Below, in pieces: positions 33,816-43,519 of a stretch of DNA of 64,000 nucleotides. The position numbers were made by a program, and so were the translations under genes. A model generated the notes under the pieces. That model did no database searches and was not told where the DNA came from. It saw nothing but the letters and a program-made list of their open reading frames with translations. Each line of letters starts with the position of its first letter. The stretch's first letter is position 1. This stretch comes from Thalassotalea hakodatensis (GTDB lineage: Bacteria; Pseudomonadota; Gammaproteobacteria; Enterobacterales; Alteromonadaceae). The stretch lies in assembly GCF_030295995.1 (NCBI RefSeq), contig NZ_AP027365.1, forward strand, positions 4,186,066-4,250,065. Direction: 5' to 3'.

Positions 33816-34235
33816 TTAATTATGTATCTCAATGACATTACTAAAATCAGATACTATATATAACTTACCTGATTTATTAAGCGTACCTTTTATATACTCA
33901 CTGTTAATTTCCGTGCTCGTTGTATCAATTTCTAGTTGTTCTGCACTAATAATTTCCCCGACAGAATCAACTGCAACACCGACTAGCTGATCTTCGCTTT
34001 CCACTAAAATAATGCGGCTTTCGCACCCTTCATTTTCCTCATCTACGTGTAACATCCTGCGACTAGAATTGATTGAAACAATACTACCGCGGATATTTTG
34101 TATGCCTAAGGTAATATCTAATGCTCCTGGCACAGGTGTAGGTACATCATAAGGCAGAATTTCTTTAATTTTTGATACCGGATGTAAATATTGTTCCGAA
34201 GCTACTTCAAAACTTATCCATTGACTTTCGTTCAA
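33816..34235 (-). CDS. Orphan CheW-like coupling protein
   Basis: A 139-residue single CheW domain: WISFEVASEQYLHPVSKIKEIL, VPGALDITLGIQNIRGSIVSI and RIILVESEDQLVGVAVDSVGEIISAEQLEI. CheW links chemoreceptors to the kinase CheA; no other chemotaxis gene lies in the window, so its partner is elsewhere. The stop codon TAA lies in the MITE target duplication, so the insertion left the coding sequence intact. It is divergent from ectA. Confidence 0.85.
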   Translation of the reverse strand: MNESQWISFEVASEQYLHPVSKIKEILPYDVPTPVPGALDITLGIQNIRGSIVSINSSRRMLHVDEENEGCESRIILVESEDQLVGVAVDSVGEIISAEQLEIDTTSTEINSEYIKGTLNKSGKLYIVSDFSNVIEIHN

Positions 34236-34446
34236 ATTATCCTCCCAAAATTCGTTATTAACACATTAGTTTACATTACATTCATTACATATATTTAGAT
34301 GTCTAACTGTTTTATGATACATGTTTAGACTAAAAACTTTAATATAAGAGGGTTACATAAATAAAATAACCTTAGTATACTAAACATTGTAATTGACTAT
34401 ATCTTTTAATGTTCTCAATTTTAGTTAGTTATAAAACTAAATAAGC

Positions 34447-34959
34447 GTGGTTATTTTGAACATAAGTGAAAAATTAGTACTAGAAACTCCCAAGCTGATT
34501 GATGGGATAGAAATCAACGAACTGATCAGCAATAGTCCTCCTTTGGACACCAATTCGTTGTACTGCAACTTTTTGCAGTGTGGTCACTTTGCCAATACAT
34601 CTATCGTTGCAAAACTAGATGGGAATGTCGTTGGCTTTATTTCTGGATATATCGTGCCAGAAAGACCAGAAACCTTGTTTATCTGGCAAGTAGCAATAGA
34701 TAAGCAGGCACGAGGGCTAGGTCTGGCAACACGTATGCTGTTGGCCATTTTATCAAGACCCGTAAACGCTAATATCTCCTTCGTAGAAACAACAATAACG
34801 CCTGACAATCAAGCCTCATGGTCATTATTTAGAGGTTTAGCCAAGAAGTTATCTTGTGAACTAACACATGATATTTGGTTAGATAAACAAACACACTTTC
34901 GTGGTGAGCATGAATCTGAGTCGCTCCTACGAATTGGCCCTTTTAATGTAAGTGAATAA
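34447..34959 (+). CDS. ectA: L-2,4-diaminobutyrate N-acetyltransferase EctA
   Basis: A 170-residue GNAT acetyltransferase: LDTNSLYCNFLQCGHFANTSIVAK, GFISGYIVPERPETLFIWQVAID and RGLGLATRML (acetyl-CoA binding). EctA makes N-gamma-acetyl-diaminobutyrate, the second step of ectoine synthesis. The start is a GTG at 34447; a stop codon lies three codons upstream and no ATG is available, so GTG (or TTG at 34456) must be used, and no clear ribosome site is visible. It is first in ectA-ectB-ectC; about 210 bp upstream separate it from cheW and should hold the osmoregulated promoter. Confidence 0.93.
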   Translation: MVILNISEKLVLETPKLIDGIEINELISNSPPLDTNSLYCNFLQCGHFANTSIVAKLDGNVVGFISGYIVPERPETLFIWQVAIDKQARGLGLATRMLLAILSRPVNANISFVETTITPDNQASWSLFRGLAKKLSCELTHDIWLDKQTHFRGEHESESLLRIGPFNVSE

Positions 34960-34968
34960 AAAACTATT

Positions 34969-36258
34969 ATGAAAATATTTAATGAAATTGAATCAGAAGT
35001 ACAATGTTATGCCCGTTCATTCCCTAGAGTTTTTAACCGAGCCAAAGGCGAATTTATGTGGGATGAAGACGGCAACAAATATTTAGACTTTTTAGCTGGC
35101 GCAGGAACACTTAACTACGGACACAACAATGATAAATTTAAGCCAGCACTCCTTGAGTACATTGAAAATGATGGCATCACGCATGGTTTAGATATGCACA
35201 CACGTGCTAAGGGTGAGTTTCTAGAAACCTTTAACGAATTAATTCTCAAACCTCGTGATTTACAGTACATAGTGCAATTTACCGGTCCAACCGGTACAAA
35301 CGCTGTTGAAGCAGCAATTAAAATTGCTCGTAATGTAACAGGCAAACATAACATTGTTAGTTTTACTAACGGTTTTCATGGTGTAAGTTTGGGAGCTCTT
35401 GCCGCAACAGGTAATTCCCATCATCGAGGTGGCGCCGGCGTTAGCTTAAATGGCGTGCACCGTATGCCATTTGACGGTTACTTAGGTGATAACATAGACA
35501 CCACCGAATACCTAGACAAAGTGTTATGTGACTCAAGCAGTGGTATTGACTCTGTTGCTGCAGTATTAGTAGAAACCGTACAAGGTGAAGGTGGTGTCAA
35601 TGCTGCAAGTATTGATTGGCTTAAAAAGCTTCAAGCAGTGTGTAAGAAGCACGAAATCTTACTCATAGTAGATGATATTCAAGCAGGTTGTGGTAGAACT
35701 GGCGACTTTTTCAGTTTTGAAAGTGCTGGTTTATCTCCAGACATCGTCACGTTATCAAAATCATTAGGTGGCTATGGTTTACCATTTGCCGTTGTACTGA
35801 TGAAGCCAGAATTAGACCAATGGAAGCCAGGTGAGCATAACGGTACGTTTAGAGGTAATAACTTAGCGTTCGTTACCGCAAAAGCTGCCTTAGAACACTA
35901 CTGGGCAGATTCTCATTTTTCAGATGAAATTAAGCGCAAAAGTGACTATATCACTGAGCGATTAAATAGCATTGTGGAAACGTACGGTGAAGGCAACTTC
36001 ACTGCGAAAGGCCGAGGCATGTTCCAAGGCATTAATTGTGTTGATGGCGACATCGCTGGACGAATTACAAAACTTGCCTTTCAAAAAGGCTTGTTAATTG
36101 AAACGAGCGGCGCAGAAGATCATGTTATTAAGTTATTTTGTCCATTAATCATTAGTGATGAAAACTTAAAACAAGGTATTGATATCATCGAAGAGTCAGT
36201 CAAAGAAATCTGTGCAAAAGTCGATGACATGCCAGAAGCATTGTTGTACTTCGCTTAA
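34969..36258 (+). CDS. ectB: Diaminobutyrate-2-oxoglutarate transaminase EctB
   Basis: A 429-residue class-III PLP aminotransferase with [49 protein letters not shown] (Asp235) and the PLP lysine in [10 protein letters not shown] (K264). EctB converts aspartate-beta-semialdehyde to L-2,4-diaminobutyrate, the first committed ectoine step. It follows ectA after 9 bp. Confidence 0.97.
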   Translation: MKIFNEIESEVQCYARSFPRVFNRAKGEFMWDEDGNKYLDFLAGAGTLNYGHNNDKFKPALLEYIENDGITHGLDMHTRAKGEFLETFNELILKPRDLQYIVQFTGPTGTNAVEAAIKIARNVTGKHNIVSFTNGFHGVSLGALAATGNSHHRGGAGVSLNGVHRMPFDGYLGDNIDTTEYLDKVLCDSSSGIDSVAAVLVETVQGEGGVNAASIDWLKKLQAVCKKHEILLIVDDIQAGCGRTGDFFSFESAGLSPDIVTLSKSLGGYGLPFAVVLMKPELDQWKPGEHNGTFRGNNLAFVTAKAALEHYWADSHFSDEIKRKSDYITERLNSIVETYGEGNFTAKGRGMFQGINCVDGDIAGRITKLAFQKGLLIETSGAEDHVIKLFCPLIISDENLKQGIDIIEESVKEICAKVDDMPEALLYFA

Positions 36259-36292
36259 TAATACTTATTGAATAAAAATTATAGGAAAATTA

Positions 36293-36691
36293 ATGATTGT
36301 ACGTAATTTATCAAAAGCCAACGAATCAAACCGTCGTATCGTATCACCAGATGGTAACTGGGAAAGTACACGACTTCTTTTAAAAGAAGACAATATGGGT
36401 TTTTCTTTCCATATTACCACCATTTATGAAGGTTCAGATTTTCTATTGCATTACCAAAAGCACTTAGAATCTGTGTATTGTATTTCTGGTGAAGGTGAAA
36501 TTGAGTCATTGGAAGATGGCAGTAAACACTCAATAACACCTGGCACAATTTATATTCTAGATAAGCATGACAAACATATGCTTAGAGCCTTCAAAGAAAT
36601 ACAATTTGCTTGCGTATTTAACCCACCGTTAAACGGCAAAGAAGTTCATAACTCTGAAGGTTCATACGAATTAGAAGCTGAGACAATTTAG
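36293..36691 (+). CDS. ectC: L-ectoine synthase EctC
   Basis: A 132-residue cupin: [57 protein letters not shown] and [13 protein letters not shown] (metal-binding Glu, Tyr, His pattern). EctC cyclises N-gamma-acetyl-diaminobutyrate to ectoine, a cytoplasmic compatible solute. AGGAAA lies just upstream of the ATG, and ectB ends 34 bp before. Confidence 0.97.
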   Translation: MIVRNLSKANESNRRIVSPDGNWESTRLLLKEDNMGFSFHITTIYEGSDFLLHYQKHLESVYCISGEGEIESLEDGSKHSITPGTIYILDKHDKHMLRAFKEIQFACVFNPPLNGKEVHNSEGSYELEAETI

Positions 36692-37048
36692 TTTAATATG
36701 GTCAAATACTGAAACCCAATATGCGGTTGTTTGAATAATCGCATATTTCATTTTCAGCATTTCATAGCAAGAACGGAAGTCATCAAAACGTTAAATCATT
36801 ACCGATTTATTTTGCTTGAAATATTGATTATTGAAACGGGTTTCTTCATTTGCCAAAGAGAAATAAAACCTAGATCAATTGATGACTTGCTGATCAAGTT
36901 TTTATTTTTCAGCCTGAAACATGGAATGCGTATTATGCTATATAAAACAATACGCGCGATAACTTAAACAACTTTCAGGCGGATTATATTAAGGCGACTC
37001 ACCTAATAACGTTACTTAACATTTAACATTAACGTAATTGAGATTAAC
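36692..37048. other. Intergenic region between ectC and ask
   Basis: About 357 bp. It begins with a possible hairpin AATATGCG/CGCATATT (36718-36747) that could end ectABC transcription. A frame of 78 codons at 36731 lacks homology and a ribosome site and is not taken as a gene. A promoter for ask probably lies in the AT-rich second half. Confidence 0.5.
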
Positions 37049-38482
37049 ATGCATACAGTTGAAAAAATCGGCGGAACGTCGATGAGTGACTACAAGTCAG
37101 TAAGAGATAATATTTTCTTAAATCCAAATCTTTCAACACCTTATAATCGTATTTTTGTCGTATCTGCATACGCAGGCGTAACTAATAAGCTTTTAGAACA
37201 CAAAAAAAGTGCTCAGCCAGGCGTATATTCATTGTTTGCCGACAGTATGGTCGATTCAAACTGGCAAGAACACTTTAAGCAATTGTCTGTCAGCCTTCAA
37301 AAGATTAATGAAGATTTATTTACTGATCCAGAGCAATTGATTAGCGCGAACAATTTTATTGAAGAACGCTTAGAAGACGCACGCAATTGCTTGTTAAACT
37401 TACAAAAGCTTTGTCAACACGGGCACTTTTCATTAACCTCGCATTTAGAAACCGTTAAAGAAATGTTGGCAAGTATTGGTGAAGCACATAGTGCGTGGAA
37501 TACCGCCTTACTACTTAAAAATAGTGGTATCAATGCCTGCTTTGTCGATTTAACAGGTTGGCGTTCTGCTTCACATATTTCTTTAGATGAACGTGTTAAC
37601 CTTGCCTTTAAAGATATCGACTTAGCGAGCTGTTTGCCTATTACTACCGGTTATGCACACAGTGAAACAGGCTTGATGTCAACGTTTGATCGAGGTTATA
37701 GCGAGATGACATTTAGTCGAATCGCAGTACTTACTAATGCCACCGAAGCAATCATCCATAAAGAATTCCATTTAAGTAGTGCTGATCCAAATTTAGTTGG
37801 CGAAGAATCTGCAGTTCCTATTGGTAGAACCAATTATGATGTTGCCGACCAACTGGCTAATTTAGGTATGGAAGCAATACATCCAAAAGCAGCAAAAGGC
37901 TTACGTCAAAGTCAAATTCCTTTACGGGTTAAAAATACCTTTGAGCCTAAGCATTTAGGTACTTTAATTACCGGTAGCTATGTCAGTAAATCACCGTGTG
38001 TTGAAATTATTGCCGGCTGCAAAGGTATATATGCCTTAGAAGTATTTGACCAAGCTATGGCTGGAAATATTCATAATTATGATCCGGTTATTTTAAAGAC
38101 AATACAGCGTTTTAAAGGCTACATTGTATCAAAAGACGTCAATGCCAATACCATCACGCATTACTTAAAAGCAAGTTTAAAAACAATTAAGCGAATATGT
38201 GAAGCCATTCAAGATGACTTCCCTGAAGCTGAAATAAATCAGAAAAAAGTGGCTATTATTTCTGCCATCGGTAGTGATATGCAAATACCTGGCTTACTCT
38301 CAAAAGCAGTAAATGCTTTAGCAAAACAACAAATTAGTGTACTGTCAATTCATCAAGCCATGCGCCAAGTGGATATTCAATTCTTCATTGAAGAAGATGA
38401 TTACGACGATGCAGTAAGAGCATTGCATGCTGAATTAATTGAAGTACATGATCACGGGGATGCTATTTGTTTAGCCTCGTAA
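37049..38482 (+). CDS. ask: Aspartate kinase of the ectoine-pathway type (Ask_Ect)
   Basis: A 477-residue aspartokinase: VEKIGGTSM at the N-terminus (residues 4-12), RIFVVSAYAGVTNKLLEHK, a long helical insert, TFDRGYSEMTFSRIA and C-terminal ACT domains (VAIISAIGSDMQIPGLLSKA, DIQFFIEEDDYDDAV). The N-terminus VEKIGGTSM and the location after ectABC fit the specialised, feedback-relaxed Ask_Ect that supplies aspartyl-phosphate for ectoine synthesis. Confidence 0.92.
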   Translation: MHTVEKIGGTSMSDYKSVRDNIFLNPNLSTPYNRIFVVSAYAGVTNKLLEHKKSAQPGVYSLFADSMVDSNWQEHFKQLSVSLQKINEDLFTDPEQLISANNFIEERLEDARNCLLNLQKLCQHGHFSLTSHLETVKEMLASIGEAHSAWNTALLLKNSGINACFVDLTGWRSASHISLDERVNLAFKDIDLASCLPITTGYAHSETGLMSTFDRGYSEMTFSRIAVLTNATEAIIHKEFHLSSADPNLVGEESAVPIGRTNYDVADQLANLGMEAIHPKAAKGLRQSQIPLRVKNTFEPKHLGTLITGSYVSKSPCVEIIAGCKGIYALEVFDQAMAGNIHNYDPVILKTIQRFKGYIVSKDVNANTITHYLKASLKTIKRICEAIQDDFPEAEINQKKVAIISAIGSDMQIPGLLSKAVNALAKQQISVLSIHQAMRQVDIQFFIEEDDYDDAVRALHAELIEVHDHGDAICLAS

Positions 38483-38504
38483 GTACAGTATTTAAGGTAA
38501 AATA

Positions 38505-39926
38505 ATGACTTTATCATTTATTTGTTTTCTTACATTGTTTGCCTTAATAGGCCTATCTTCTGCCTTTCAAAGCAAAGGAAATAAATCAGACTACTACCTG
38601 GCAAGTGAATCTGTATCGCCTTGGTTAGTGGGTTTATCTGCCGTAGCAACTAATAACAGCGGTTATATGTTTATTGGTGTTATTGGTTACACCTATGTTA
38701 CAGGTCTTGCTTCTATTTGGTTAATGGCAGGCTGGATATTCGGCGATTTCCTTGCCTCTCTCTATGTCCATAAACAATTAAAAGAAGCGACTGCAAATAC
38801 CAAAGAAGTTTCGTTTGCGGGGGTATTAAGTAATTGGCACGGTAAATCTGGCAACGGATTACAACGCATAATAGGGCTAATCTCACTCGCTTTTTTAATA
38901 ACTTACGCTGCAGCTCAATTGCTCGCAGGAAGTAAAGCGTTACACGTGCTTCTAGACTGGCCTCTATGGTATGGTGCAGTGATTGGCGCAGTATTAGTCT
39001 GCTTATATTGCTTTTTTGGCGGTATTAGAGCCTCTATTTGGACCGATGCAGCACAATCAATTGTAATGATAGTGGCAATGTCAATTTTACTTGTTACTGC
39101 TGTAAACAGTGTGGGTGGCCTCGATCAGGCATATACTAGCTTGGCGACTATCGATGGTTACATGGATTGGACCCCTGAAAAGTTACTACTTCCTGGGGTA
39201 TTTGGTCTGGCATTGTTTATTATCAGCTGGATATTCGCCGGCCTTTCGGTAATAGGTCAGCCCCACGTGATGGTGCGGTTTATGACTTTAAACAATGCTG
39301 ATAATATGTTTAAAGCCAAGCTCTGGTATTATTTATGGTTTACGAGCTTTTATTGCATGGCAACAGCCGTTGGTATGTTATCTAGACTCTTTATTGCTGA
39401 CACTGGCAGTTTCGATGCAGAACTCGCTTTGCCTACCCTTGCACAACATTTATTACCGGAAGTATTAGTAGGGTTAATTCTAGCCGGTATTTTTGCGGCA
39501 ACTATGTCAACAACAGACTCTTTAGTGTTAAGTTGCTCTTCGGCAGTAACCCATGATATATCGTCAAAAAAGATAGAAAAAACATGGGTGTTAAAAGCAA
39601 CAACGACGTTAGTCACTTTTATCGCCTTGCTATTAGCACTAACCAGTAAACAAAGTGTTTTTAATATGGTTATCATGGCATGGTCAGGTTTAGCGAGCGC
39701 CTTTGCTCCGCTTTTAATAACCCAAAGCTTAGGTGGAAAGCCCAATCAATTGTTAAGTATTATCGCAATTTTTGTAGGTTTTGCTGTAGCGTTACTGTGG
39801 CGAATGGCAGGATTGACCGAATTCATCTACGAAGGTTTGCCAGGTATTATCACAGGTTTGTTAATATTTTATATTGGACTTTCTCACTTTAAACTTCGCT
39901 TACCCACTCAACAACGGAATGTATAG
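38505..39926 (+). CDS. Sodium:solute symporter (SSS/PutP family)
   Basis: A 473-residue protein with about 13 transmembrane helices and the SSS signatures SDYYLASESVSPWLVGLSAVATNNSGYMFIG and GLILAGIFAATMSTTDSLVLSCSSAVTHD. It resembles PutP-like proline symporters. Its position 22 bp after ask suggests uptake of a compatible solute or its precursor (ectoine, proline or related), which is an inference from context. Confidence 0.88.
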   Translation: MTLSFICFLTLFALIGLSSAFQSKGNKSDYYLASESVSPWLVGLSAVATNNSGYMFIGVIGYTYVTGLASIWLMAGWIFGDFLASLYVHKQLKEATANTKEVSFAGVLSNWHGKSGNGLQRIIGLISLAFLITYAAAQLLAGSKALHVLLDWPLWYGAVIGAVLVCLYCFFGGIRASIWTDAAQSIVMIVAMSILLVTAVNSVGGLDQAYTSLATIDGYMDWTPEKLLLPGVFGLALFIISWIFAGLSVIGQPHVMVRFMTLNNADNMFKAKLWYYLWFTSFYCMATAVGMLSRLFIADTGSFDAELALPTLAQHLLPEVLVGLILAGIFAATMSTTDSLVLSCSSAVTHDISSKKIEKTWVLKATTTLVTFIALLLALTSKQSVFNMVIMAWSGLASAFAPLLITQSLGGKPNQLLSIIAIFVGFAVALLWRMAGLTEFIYEGLPGIITGLLIFYIGLSHFKLRLPTQQRNV

Positions 39927-39931
39927 TAGTT

Positions 39932-40201
39932 GTGTTTTTTCTTGAAGATGAATTAGCAGAAAAAATTGTAAACAAGTCAGCAGTTAATGTTGATAAAGAC
40001 ACTTTATCTGCACTGAAAAAAGCGAGTTATAACGAGTTAACTCGCTTAATTTATCAAACCCCCCCTTTATTAACGCTTGTTAATACTGCTACTCAAGAAA
40101 TTCAACAAGAAACACAAGAAAATAACGACACAGAAAATATGGTAAACACCTTAGGAAGACCCGCCCTATTAAAATTAGCACGTTTCGCCTTACGTAAATA
40201 A
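39932..40201 (+). CDS. Small protein downstream of the ectoine-locus symporter, unknown
   Basis: An 89-residue, mainly helical protein starting from a GTG five bases after the symporter stop, with no ATG available. It has no signal peptide or membrane segment and ends with a basic LLKLARFALRK. Tight spacing suggests translational coupling to the symporter. I do not recognise a family. It might be an auxiliary of the symporter or of ectoine regulation, but nothing shows this directly. Confidence 0.5.
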   Translation: MFFLEDELAEKIVNKSAVNVDKDTLSALKKASYNELTRLIYQTPPLLTLVNTATQEIQQETQENNDTENMVNTLGRPALLKLARFALRK

Positions 40202-40310
40202 TACTGGTACTAAAAAATGACTGATTACACGCTCTTAATGCTTCAATAGTTGCAATATGCGATTTCTAGGTTAATAATTATCTTCTATCAATGACCTATT
40301 TTTCGACTGA

Positions 40311-41051
40311 TTGGTGGTTATTATTCAACGCTTTGCAACTATCTGCACACTATTAATCTTACTTTTTTCATCTTCAACTTCTTACGCTAATGCAAAAAAA
40401 ACAATCTCTATTGCCGTAAACCTTGGAGCGCCGTGGGCATATTATGATCCGAAAAAAGGTATCACTGGTATTGATGTGAAAATAATTGATCGCGTTTTTA
40501 CCGAACTGGGTTACCAAACTGAATTTCATTTATTGGCATACAATCGCCTTATGGGACAGTTTAACCATGGCAAATATGATATGGCGAGCCCCGCCGCCTT
40601 CACATTTAAAAGTGGCACACTTACCGATACTTATTTACCTTTTGAAGACGTAGCAATTTCGTTAACGAAGCAGAGCTTAAAAATCAACAAAATTGATGAC
40701 TTAATAGGTAAAAGAGTTATTGCCTATCAGCATGCTAAATCTGTTTTAGGTAATGAATTTACGCACATAGTTGAGCAAACTAGTTATGAAGAAATGGGTC
40801 TTCGAGAGGTACAGATTAAACTGCTGGTGAATAACAGAGTAGATGTCGTCATTGGTGAGCGAAGAGTACTCCAATTCCTTATGAATAAGCTTTTCCCTAA
40901 CGAAAACATCACCATTCACCAGATATTCCCGGTAGTTAATTATGGGAGTGTAATTAGAGAGTCAGAGTTAGCTAAAAAATTTAATCAAGAGCTCAGAAAA
41001 CTCAAAAAATCAGGTGAATATGATGAAATACTGAAGTCATGGAAAGACTAA
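40311..41051 (+). CDS. Periplasmic solute-binding protein (SBP_bac_3 type), orphan
   Basis: About 246 residues with a signal peptide (cleavage near SYA-N, about residue 27) and a type-II binding fold: ISIAVNLGAPWAYYDPKKGITGIDVKIIDRVFTELGY, IDDLIGKRVIAYQ and ELRKLKKSGEYDEILKSW. As with the protein at 32744, no permease adjoins it. The start is uncertain: TTG at 40311 or GTG at 40314; no ATG is in frame. Confidence 0.78.
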   Translation: MVVIIQRFATICTLLILLFSSSTSYANAKKTISIAVNLGAPWAYYDPKKGITGIDVKIIDRVFTELGYQTEFHLLAYNRLMGQFNHGKYDMASPAAFTFKSGTLTDTYLPFEDVAISLTKQSLKINKIDDLIGKRVIAYQHAKSVLGNEFTHIVEQTSYEEMGLREVQIKLLVNNRVDVVIGERRVLQFLMNKLFPNENITIHQIFPVVNYGSVIRESELAKKFNQELRKLKKSGEYDEILKSWKD

Positions 41052-41174
41052 ATTAACAGGCTTAATGTTAACAAAACCTTCCGTTAATGCTCTCTTGTTG
41101 ATTAATTTTGAAATAGTTAACTGATTAAACCGTTCTTAATATCTACATTTCAAATTTAATTTTTATAGAGTGAC

Positions 41175-41552
41175 ATGAAAACATTACTTACTACGTTTAT
41201 ATTCGTCTTTTTTAGTCTATCAGCCAATGCTGAAAAACTACCGTTTACAGAAACGCTTTACCAAGAATACCAAAATAACAACGAAACTTTTCTCGTCGAT
41301 GTGTTTGCAACTTGGTGCCCAACCTGTAAAAAACAATCGAAGATTATCGATCAATACTTTAAAGAACACCCAGAAAGTAACATTAAAGTACTTGTGGTTG
41401 ATTACGACGATCAAAAAGAGTGGGTTACACATTTTAGAGCACCAAGACAATCTACGTTATTAATATACAAAGGGAAGAAACAACTTTGGTTTTCAGTAGC
41501 AGAAACCAACAAGGACAAAATATTCTCAGCATTAAAACAAGCTGAGGAATAA
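41175..41552 (+). CDS. Periplasmic thioredoxin-like protein (CPTC)
   Basis: A 125-residue protein with a signal peptide (MKTLLTTFIFVFFSLSANA) and a thioredoxin fold carrying CPTC (C48, C51) in VDVFATWCPTCKKQ, and a cis-proline-like APRQSTLLIYK loop. It should act as a periplasmic dithiol oxidoreductase. The next gene, a CcdA/DsbD-type membrane electron carrier, starts 5 bp downstream, so the pair probably passes reducing power from cytoplasmic thioredoxin to a periplasmic target. Confidence 0.85.
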   Translation: MKTLLTTFIFVFFSLSANAEKLPFTETLYQEYQNNNETFLVDVFATWCPTCKKQSKIIDQYFKEHPESNIKVLVVDYDDQKEWVTHFRAPRQSTLLIYKGKKQLWFSVAETNKDKIFSALKQAEE

Positions 41553-41557
41553 CGAAT

Positions 41558-42250
41558 ATGGAGTTTACCGCAATACCGCTTGCTTTTTTGGCTGGCATTC
41601 TAAGCTTAGTTTCACCCTGTGTTCTGCCAATGATACCGGCGGTAGCCGCTTCTGCAATGCAGTCATCCAAGTGGGGGCTTGTAACTTTAGCATTAGGCAT
41701 AAGCCTAGCATTTGCATTAGCGGGTACGGTGCTAACCTTTATCTTGTTAAATTTGGGAATATCAACAGAATGGTTGCGCTACTTTTCCGTTGGAATGTTG
41801 CTTTTTATGGGGGTAACTCTCTTAATACCTCAACTTTCAGATAGGTTAGCGTTGATACTTTCTCGATTAACAAACAGAGCGGCGAGCGTTCAAATTCAAG
41901 GTAGTTCACCGTCAATGCAATTTGTTATCGGCGCATCATTAGGACTCGTTTGGTTACCCTGTGTAGGCCCAACGTTAGGCACCGCTATCGCACTTGCTTC
42001 AACGGGACAAAGCATGCCAATGGCCTTTATTGTTATGCTTTCATTTGGTATCGGTACCGCTGTTCCACTGGTTGCGTTAGGTCACTTTTCAGGTAAAAAA
42101 TTAACCGCATTAAAAACATCAGGAAAATTTGGCAAGTATTTTCTTGGTGTTACATTAATATTTCTAGCACTCATTATCCTGACAGGGGTAGACAGAATAT
42201 TAGAAACATGGGCTTTAGATATTCTGCCTGATTGGGTAACCTCTATTTAA
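41558..42250 (+). CDS. CcdA/DsbD-type transmembrane thiol-disulfide carrier
   Basis: A 230-residue protein with about six membrane helices and the paired cysteines of the family in LVSPCVLPMIP (C21) and LVWLPCVGPTLG (C136). CcdA-like proteins carry electrons across the membrane to periplasmic thioredoxins. It is encoded immediately after the thioredoxin-like gene and ends at a strong hairpin (42259-42286). Confidence 0.88.
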   Translation: MEFTAIPLAFLAGILSLVSPCVLPMIPAVAASAMQSSKWGLVTLALGISLAFALAGTVLTFILLNLGISTEWLRYFSVGMLLFMGVTLLIPQLSDRLALILSRLTNRAASVQIQGSSPSMQFVIGASLGLVWLPCVGPTLGTAIALASTGQSMPMAFIVMLSFGIGTAVPLVALGHFSGKKLTALKTSGKFGKYFLGVTLIFLALIILTGVDRILETWALDILPDWVTSI

Positions 42251-42258
42251 TCCTGATA

Positions 42259-42290
42259 GCAGGGCTTATGATAAAATGAGCCCTGCCTTT
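42259..42290. terminator. Terminator between the convergent CcdA and DJ-1 genes
   Basis: An 11-bp stem GCAGGGCTTAT/ATGAGCCCTGC with a 6-base loop (42259-42286), followed by CTTTCTATTT on the plus strand. It can serve both convergent genes. Confidence 0.8.
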
Positions 42291-42294
42291 CTAT

Positions 42295-43428
42295 TTATTG
42301 CATTGCCAATATTTCAACCATTTTTTGTGCAACAAGCGTTGATGATAAATGGTTTTGTCCCGTGACAATTCGACCGTCAACTTCCACATGCGCTACATTC
42401 CTACTACTGTGAAAAAACGAACCGCCTCTCTCTTCTATGGTTTTTTGAATCAAAAAGGGGAACTCTTTAAAGTACGCTTTACTTTGATTTTCAAACGATT
42501 CTGGATAACCACTTATTCTTCGCCCTTTTACTAAATACTCTCCATTTTCAGTCATCAAATTAACAATTCCCGCTGTACCATGACAGACTGATGAGACGAT
42601 ACCGTTATGCTTTTCATAAACGTCCATCGCAATCTTCTGTATTGCTTTATTCTCAGCTACTTGATACATGGCATTGCTTCCTCCTACATAATGAACAGCT
42701 CGATAATCCGCAGCATTTACCTCGTTTGGAGATTTAGTGTGGCCAATGGCATACATAAAGTCACTGTCGTACAAGTACTTCTTATGTATTGGATCTGATG
42801 TATTAATATAAGATAAGGGAATGGCACCTCCTTCTGGGCTTAGGAAGTCAACGGTATAACCTGCTTGTTTAAACGTTTCAAATGCTTTGACGACTTCAGA
42901 AAAACTTACTCCGGCAGGTAAACGAGAGTCACCATGAAAATGTGCGTTAGAGACGATAAATAGTATTCTTTTTCCATGACTAATTGTTTTCTCACTGACC
43001 GCCATTTTGCTGATTATTTTCCAGTCAGAATCGAGCTTTTTTAATAAGAACAAGTCAATATAACGCTTAGATGTTTTAGGGGTTATTATCTCTACTTTTG
43101 CTGTTGCGGCTCCGCTCGCTAAATCAATTGATAATATTTCACCAATCCGCCCATTAAATTTTCCTTTTTTGTTAAACCATGAAATATATTCACTCGCGGG
43201 AACAGGCCATACATCCTGATTTTGTTTTTCTAATAATAGTGTTGCATCACGATAAAACGCCTGCTCAATTTTCTCTTTGTTATTAAAAGCAGTACCTTCA
43301 ATATAATGTTTTAACGTTCGCTCTATTTGCTTTATTTCGTTTAAATCCTCTTGTATATCGTTAGCGCCTACAATGTTACTCAATAACATAAGTATTATAC
43401 TCAAACTAAATAACCTAAATGAATTCAT
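42295..43428 (-). CDS. Secreted NTF2-like/DJ-1 (PfpI-type) fusion protein
   Basis: A 377-residue protein with a signal peptide (cleavage near GA-N, about residue 22), an NTF2-like lumazine-binding/SnoaL-type domain (about 30-145, HYIEGTAFNNKEKIEQAF) and a DJ-1/PfpI domain (about 150-377) with the nucleophile elbow SSVCHGTAGIV (Cys282). The C-terminal part resembles Hsp31-like members of the family. This domain pairing outside the cytoplasm is uncommon; the activity (glyoxalase, amidase or chaperone-like) cannot be read from sequence. The AraC-type gene just upstream on the same strand may regulate it. Confidence 0.8.
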   Translation of the reverse strand: MNSFRLFSLSIILMLLSNIVGANDIQEDLNEIKQIERTLKHYIEGTAFNNKEKIEQAFYRDATLLLEKQNQDVWPVPASEYISWFNKKGKFNGRIGEILSIDLASGAATAKVEIITPKTSKRYIDLFLLKKLDSDWKIISKMAVSEKTISHGKRILFIVSNAHFHGDSRLPAGVSFSEVVKAFETFKQAGYTVDFLSPEGGAIPLSYINTSDPIHKKYLYDSDFMYAIGHTKSPNEVNAADYRAVHYVGGSNAMYQVAENKAIQKIAMDVYEKHNGIVSSVCHGTAGIVNLMTENGEYLVKGRRISGYPESFENQSKAYFKEFPFLIQKTIEERGGSFFHSSRNVAHVEVDGRIVTGQNHLSSTLVAQKMVEILAMQ

Positions 43429-43519
43429 ATGATCCTCCTCTTGATGGTCACATCAACATTAAGAGAAGAGATGAATTCATACACTCATAAAATATAAAAT
43501 CGAACTTCGGAATTATAAT

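Noticed and set aside
34390-34425. Possible promoter (TTGACT with an AT-rich box) upstream of ectA
   Set aside because: The -35 match is fair but the -10 candidate is poor; AT-rich DNA gives many such matches, so it is not annotated.
36731-36967. 78-codon frame between ectC and ask
   Set aside because: Non-ATG start, no ribosome site, composition like non-coding DNA; no family recognised.
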